From: Treponema sp.
GTDB lineage: Bacteria; Spirochaetota; Spirochaetia; Treponematales; Treponemataceae
DNA: 9,379 bases
Direction: 5' to 3'
Assembly (NCBI GenBank): GCA_024691265.1
Contig: JAILNT010000207.1
Coordinates: 1-9,379, forward strand
Below are positions 5,924 through 9,379 of the stretch, in pieces (position 1 is the first letter of the stretch; every line of letters begins with the position of its first letter). Below the pieces are notes generated by a model. That model saw nothing but the letters and a program-made list of their open reading frames with translations. It made no database searches and had not been told where the DNA came from. Made by a program: the position numbers and the translations under genes.

Positions 5924-6032
5924 GCCCTAAAAAGTGATTTTTTTATATTTTTTCACAATTTCTAGAAGAATAAAAGCTTATAATTATTCTATACAAGAAA
6001 TTATCGCAATAAAAAAAATATCACAGTCTCAA

Positions 6033-6854
6033 TTAAGGATAAGCTTTAAAATCCTGTACTACACTAATAGCTGATTCAACTTTATACTCTGGAAGCATTT
6101 TTTCTGCTATTGTTAAAGCTTTTTCAACCAGTGCAGAAGAATCTGCTACACCTTGCAAAGTAACAACCTTGTCGTTTATAACGGCATGAAGGAAATTTAT
6201 ATTTAGCTTATAATCAAAAACAAGTGTATTAACAAGTTTCTGGGCCTTTAATAACTCTTCTATTTTTTTCTTACCCTCAATTTCCTTTTCCGGAGTAATA
6301 TAAGACTCTTTAAGAGTTTTTATAAGCCTAACAGCATTAGGAATATCAAGAAGACCTGTATTCATAACAAGGTGATAATGACTTGATTCTGCATTATCCA
6401 TATTGAAAAAGCTCTTGTGAAAACCTAATCTATTATTATCACTTTCCTCTATTCTCTGTCTTGCCTGTTTATCATTCCAATCAAACTCGTTCTTCAAGCG
6501 TTCCATTCGAATGTTATCATGGGCAACAAATCGAAGCGAAATTCTATTTGGAAGTCCATCTAAGATTACAAATGCACCTCGCCCAATTAAAATACAATTA
6601 TCCTTTGAAGCAGCTTCAAGAATTGCAAGCTGAAGATAATCGAGATACTCATCTCTATCTTTTGCAAGAGATGCAAAGAAACCTGGTTTACGCTCATCAT
6701 ATTTTTTCATTTTTTCAGCAGGAAAACCAAGTTCTACAATCTTCTTTTCAATATCTTTTCTGCCAATAAATGTATATCCTAATTCTTTAGCTGCAGCAGT
6801 TGCAATTTCATCACCCAATGCAGCGACCTGTCGGGAAATAGTAATAACAGCCAT
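6033..6854 (-). CDS. Cytidylate-kinase-like protein with C-terminal BON domain
   Basis: A 273-residue protein. Residues 1-200 match the cytidylate-kinase-like family of P-loop NTPases (Cytidylate_kin_2): ITISRQ at 4-9, GYTFIGRKDIEKK at 26-38, CILIGRGAFVIL at 87-98, and NRISLRFVA with a following Arg-rich helix (103-118). The nucleotide loop normally reads close to GSGGREIA, but here it is AALGDEIA (11-18), so catalysis is uncertain. Residues about 218-273 look like a BON domain (VVTLQGVADSS followed by a long helix and a final strand), a module usually linked to membranes or ligand binding. No signal peptide is present, so it should be cytoplasmic. The ATG at 6854 has AGGAGG 9 nt upstream. 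It is divergent from the NUDIX gene. No clear terminator follows it. Confidence 0.82.
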   Translation of the reverse strand: MAVITISRQVAALGDEIATAAAKELGYTFIGRKDIEKKIVELGFPAEKMKKYDERKPGFFASLAKDRDEYLDYLQLAILEAASKDNCILIGRGAFVILDGLPNRISLRFVAHDNIRMERLKNEFDWNDKQARQRIEESDNNRLGFHKSFFNMDNAESSHYHLVMNTGLLDIPNAVRLIKTLKESYITPEKEIEGKKKIEELLKAQKLVNTLVFDYKLNINFLHAVINDKVVTLQGVADSSALVEKALTIAEKMLPEYKVESAISVVQDFKAYP

Positions 6855-6867
6855 CTTAAAATTCCTC

Positions 6868-6896
6868 CTGACATTTAAACTGTTCTGTTATATTAT
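6868..6896 (+). promoter_or_regulatory. Candidate sigma-70 promoter for the NUDIX gene
   Basis: CTGACA (6868-6873) and TATTAT (6891-6896) are 17 nt apart, predicting a start near 6903. This would leave the in-frame ATG at 6898 outside the message and supports the ATG at 6940 as the real start. The -35 box touches the ribosome site of the divergent kinase-like gene. The minus-strand promoter of that gene must overlap, but I see only poor -35 matches. Confidence 0.5.
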
Positions 6897-6939
6897 TATG
6901 AATACTATCTTTATTTCTGTCAAAAGGAAAACAAAAAAA

Positions 6940-7500
6940 ATGAATGTTATTGATGATGAAAAACTTAAATGGAAAGAGCTTGGAAAGCAGGAAATCTTAA
7001 AGACAATTGTTTTCAACGTAAACAAGACCGAAAGTGTATCTCCTACAGGTGAAAAGGGAAATTATATAGTTCTAGATGCACCTGATTGGGGTATTGTCAT
7101 TCCAGAACAAGATGATAAATTCTTAATGGTAAAACAATGGCGACATGGTGAAAATGCTTTAAGCATCGAATTTCCTGGAGGCGTAATAGAAAAAGGTGAA
7201 GAACCTGAAAAAGGTGCCGCAAGAGAATTACTTGAAGAAACAGGCTGCACAGCTGACAAAATCATTCATCTTGCAACAATAAACCCTAATCCAGCTTTAA
7301 TGTGTAACCACACTCATATATATCTAGCACAAGGCTTACACCATGTAGCAAAGCAGCAGCTAGATAATGATGAATATGTATCTTATCTAGAAATACCTAT
7401 AAAAGAAGTATGTGCAAAAATGGGAAGTAAAGAATACCCTCATGCAATAATGATGGCAGCACTTGCAGCATACAGGCAATATAAAGACGAACACCAATAA
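6940..7500 (+). CDS. NUDIX hydrolase, ADP-ribose pyrophosphatase type
   Basis: A cytoplasmic pyrophosphohydrolase that probably splits ADP-ribose or a related nucleoside diphosphate sugar with Mg2+. The 186-residue protein has a full Nudix box at residues 81-103 (G81, E87, R95-E96, E99-E100, G102), preceded by the IEFPGG segment and the KQWRHG strand, both typical of the ADP-ribose pyrophosphatase branch. The N-terminal beta region (about 10-50) also fits that branch. The frame extends to an ATG at 6898, but the start at 6940 is preferred: it has AAAAGGA about 11 nt upstream and lies after the predicted transcription start. It stands alone on the plus strand. Its stop overlaps the T tract of the opposing terminator (7499-7545). 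Confidence 0.9.
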   Translation: MNVIDDEKLKWKELGKQEILKTIVFNVNKTESVSPTGEKGNYIVLDAPDWGIVIPEQDDKFLMVKQWRHGENALSIEFPGGVIEKGEEPEKGAARELLEETGCTADKIIHLATINPNPALMCNHTHIYLAQGLHHVAKQQLDNDEYVSYLEIPIKEVCAKMGSKEYPHAIMMAALAAYRQYKDEHQ

Positions 7501-7545
7501 AAAAAATGGGATAGACCACAGTAATAAAACTGAAGTTTATCCCAT
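7499..7545 (-). terminator. Intrinsic terminator of the lipoprotein/LysM operon
   Basis: On the minus strand a long stem (7545-7535 with 7516-7506, then an inner CAGT/ACTG pair of arms) with a 2x2 internal loop and a 6-nt apical loop is followed by about eight T residues (7506-7499). The T tract overlaps the NUDIX stop codon at 7498-7500. On the plus strand no T tract follows the stem, so it serves mainly the minus strand. A second weak inverted repeat (7552-7557 with 7573-7578) lies between it and the LysM gene. Confidence 0.75.
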
Positions 7546-7586
7546 AAAGCAAATGGCAACTGTATAACAATAGCCATTAACAAATA

Positions 7587-8285
7587 TTATCTATTCATAT
7601 TGAAAGACTCATACTTAATCTTAGGATCGTATTGTCCCTCTCGATATTCTCCAGCAATACTAGGAATCTTCATTTCCATACCTGGATAAATCAAATTAGG
7701 ATTAGAAGGCTGTGGCAAATCCTGCTTATTAGACTGGTAGAGATTTTCCCAAAGCAAAGGATTATTATATACATAAGCCCTTCCTGAAATATTCCAGAAA
7801 CAATCTTTAGAAGATTCCCAAGGACATACAACGTAAGACTCTGGCAAAGGTATAATCTCATGAACACCATCAAGAGCTTCTACAGCTTTTTTAGCATAAT
7901 CAGAAGCTTCTGCGTACTTTTCTTCTTTATAAACAGATTCCGCATTAGCATAAGCTTCTGTACTCAAGCCATAAGCCATAGGGAAATCTCTTTCTGCATG
8001 AATCTTTTTTGCCCAGGCAATTTTATTAGCTGCAATTTTCATCTGAGAATCAGCATCGCTTTTAGCAAGCATCATCTTTATATATTCATCAGATAAAGCT
8101 GCATTTTCAGCAGACTTCTTCGAATACTCTTCTGCATCAGCATATTGACCAGCATCGAAAGCTCTCTGAGCCTTTTGCATATATTCTTTAGCCAATCTCT
8201 GATACTTATTATTTGTATAACTAACAGAAAATGCAAATGTACAAGACAGTAACAAAGCAGCAGCACAAAGCAAACGCTTAATCAT
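7587..8285 (-). CDS. Exported helical-repeat protein with a C-terminal LysM-like domain
   Basis: A probable periplasmic, peptidoglycan-associated protein of 232 residues. Residues 1-20 form a signal peptide (MIKRLL, then a hydrophobic core) with a likely cut after AFS at 18-20. The LLSC at 12-15 could be read as a lipobox but would leave a very short signal. Residues 25-140 are charged, Ala-rich helices with a TPR-like rhythm (AFDAGQYADAEEYSKK and EEKYAEASDYAKKAVE). Residues about 150-208 resemble LysM: YVV, W156, FWNISG, LWENLYQSN and NLIYPGMEMKIP. The domain carries two cysteines (C154, C162) that could form a disulfide. The start overlaps the upstream lipoprotein stop (ATGA), with AGGAGG 7 nt upstream inside that gene, so translation is coupled. 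It ends before the terminator at 7499-7545. Confidence 0.85.
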   Translation of the reverse strand: MIKRLLCAAALLLSCTFAFSVSYTNNKYQRLAKEYMQKAQRAFDAGQYADAEEYSKKSAENAALSDEYIKMMLAKSDADSQMKIAANKIAWAKKIHAERDFPMAYGLSTEAYANAESVYKEEKYAEASDYAKKAVEALDGVHEIIPLPESYVVCPWESSKDCFWNISGRAYVYNNPLLWENLYQSNKQDLPQPSNPNLIYPGMEMKIPSIAGEYREGQYDPKIKYESFNMNR

Positions 8286-9349
8286 TCTTTTACCTCCTGA
8301 GCAGATTCAGTTGATTCAGTTGTTTCTTTTGTTTTAGTTACTTCAACAGTTTCACTTGTCTCAACATCATCTAATTCAATGACTACATTTTCAGGATTAT
8401 CATAATTGTCTTCTTCAAGCAAATTTGTATCTTCTGTTACAATACCTTCAACTTCTTCATCTCCTAAAGGAGCTTCTGTATCAGCCTGAAGTGCATTTTG
8501 CTCAGAAGCTTCCTGTTTTTGCTTTGCAGCTTCCATAGCCTCCAATGCAGCCTGTCTTCTCTTTGAAACACTTTCAAACATAGAAGCAAATTCGCTTGTA
8601 GCCTTATCATATCCCTTATAAGCTTCTTCATAATTTTGGAAAGAGAATTTTGCATCAGAATCCTTTATAAGCTGAACCGCAGCCTTATAAGCATCTGCAG
8701 CAGCAACTTCAGCCCTTACAGACTCAGCATTCTTTTTCTGTTCCATAGCCTTTTTTCTAGAATCATTGGCAATGATTTTATAAGCTTTCTGGCTCAAGCT
8801 CTTAAAGCTATCATAAGCGAAAGTAGCTTTTGTTAAAGAATCTTTTCCAGCTTCCTTATTAGATAAAGACTCCTCTGCAATTTTTAATGCAGAACAAGAA
8901 TTATCATAAAGAGATGAATCGTATTTAGAAAGCTCTTCTGAATCAATTTTATTCTTTAAAGCTAAAGCCTGTGCATACATATCCAAAGCTTTGTAACGAG
9001 CTAAAACATCTTTCAAATCTTCACTCTTAGCAGAAGCTTTCATTGCTTCATAATCAGAATCAGTAGTCTGGAAAGCATTTCCCAAAGCTTTATCAGCACC
9101 ATTGGCTAAAGCATTTTTTCTAGCTTCTTCAATTTGTGCTAAAAGTTCTTCAACAAGAGCAGCATCTTCTTTTGGCTCTTCAACAGGAGTTTCAGCAGGC
9201 TTTTCTTCTTCTGCAGGTTCTTCAACAGCAGGAGCTTCAACCATAGGCTCTGCTTCTGGAGCAGCAGTAGGTTTAGAAGCACATGATGCAAAAAAGAATA
9301 GTACAGCAGAAGCAATAAAAGCGTATTTAATCTTAGTTTCTAACTTCAT
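8282..9349 (-). CDS. Pro/Glu-rich helical lipoprotein, treponeme-type envelope protein
   Basis: A 355-residue predicted lipoprotein of unknown function. The signal peptide has a hydrophobic core (10-21) and ends at FFASC, making C23 the likely lipidated residue. A Pro/Glu/Ala-rich spacer (27-62) follows, like those that let envelope lipoproteins reach through the periplasm or away from a membrane. Residues about 64-285 are Ala/Lys/Glu-rich and probably long helices or coiled coil, with a repeated Tyr/Ala pattern (YKALDMYAQALALK and YEEAYKGYDKA) like that of its LysM partner. Residues 286-355 are a very acidic, Thr/Glu-rich tail. The ATG at 9349 is preferred over the upstream ATG at 9373 because AGGGG lies 7 nt before it and the signal peptide then has normal form. 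It overlaps the LysM gene by 4 nt; the two are one operon. Confidence 0.83.
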   Translation of the reverse strand: MKLETKIKYAFIASAVLFFFASCASKPTAAPEAEPMVEAPAVEEPAEEEKPAETPVEEPKEDAALVEELLAQIEEARKNALANGADKALGNAFQTTDSDYEAMKASAKSEDLKDVLARYKALDMYAQALALKNKIDSEELSKYDSSLYDNSCSALKIAEESLSNKEAGKDSLTKATFAYDSFKSLSQKAYKIIANDSRKKAMEQKKNAESVRAEVAAADAYKAAVQLIKDSDAKFSFQNYEEAYKGYDKATSEFASMFESVSKRRQAALEAMEAAKQKQEASEQNALQADTEAPLGDEEVEGIVTEDTNLLEEDNYDNPENVVIELDDVETSETVEVTKTKETTESTESAQEVKE

Positions 9350-9379
9350 AAGTGTTCCCCTAAAAATTTTCAATACAGC

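Noticed and set aside
5967..5990. 7-bp A/T-only hairpin downstream of the kinase-like gene
   Set aside because: The stem is weak and has no T tract on either strand, so I do not call it a terminator.
6461..6769. A 102-codon plus-strand frame opposite the kinase-like gene
   Set aside because: It is the antisense shadow of a gene with a strong AGGAGG and conserved motifs, and its product shows no family pattern.
8464..8836. Open frames on both strands inside the lipoprotein gene
   Set aside because: They are out-of-frame products of a repetitive Ala/Glu/Lys-coding sequence, without start signals or sensible protein features.

Overview
This AT-rich window looks like ordinary chromosome of a treponeme or close spirochaete relative. 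That placement is inference. It rests on the relaxed lipoprotein signals (Phe at -3 of the lipobox), the charged LysM and helical envelope proteins, a stand-alone DbpA-type RNA-binding protein, a UPF0158-GNAT fusion, and a cytidylate-kinase-like protein carrying a BON domain. I see no transposase, integrase, phage gene, CRISPR array, toxin-antitoxin pair or other sign of a mobile region.

Layout. At the left edge (22-52) is a terminator for a gene outside the window. A plus-strand cluster follows (156-2173): ybaK (Cys-tRNA(Pro) deacylase), an unrecognised lipoprotein and a YfcE-type phosphodiesterase. It converges on a minus-strand metallo-beta-lactamase-fold hydrolase (2170-2862), the two stop codons sharing the palindrome CTAG. 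Continuing on the minus strand, read from high to low coordinates, are clpP (5376-4762), a UPF0158-GNAT fusion starting 1 nt after the clpP stop, and a DbpA-type RRM protein (3749-2976) ended by a strong terminator. That terminator lies in the 5' leader of the hydrolase gene. Upstream of clpP is a four-tRNA cluster, Ile-Ala-Ile-Ala, a near-perfect tandem duplication with its own promoter and terminator and no rRNA in the window. Next come a divergent pair, a cytidylate-kinase-like/BON protein (minus) and a NUDIX hydrolase (plus). The right end is a two-gene minus-strand operon encoding a Pro/Glu-rich lipoprotein and a periplasmic LysM-like protein that overlap by ATGA.

How they work together. 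The tRNA cluster, YbaK, ClpP and the RRM protein bear on translation and protein quality control. The YfcE-type, MBL-fold and NUDIX proteins are small-molecule hydrolases of uncertain substrate. The right-end pair probably serves the cell envelope. The points most worth a second look are the duplicated orphan Ile-Ala tRNA pair, the UPF0158-GNAT protein translationally coupled to a ClpP with an unusual active-site sequence, a possible attenuator before the hydrolase gene, and the kinase-like/BON fusion with a degenerate nucleotide-binding loop. I see no convincing new multi-gene defence or biosynthetic system.
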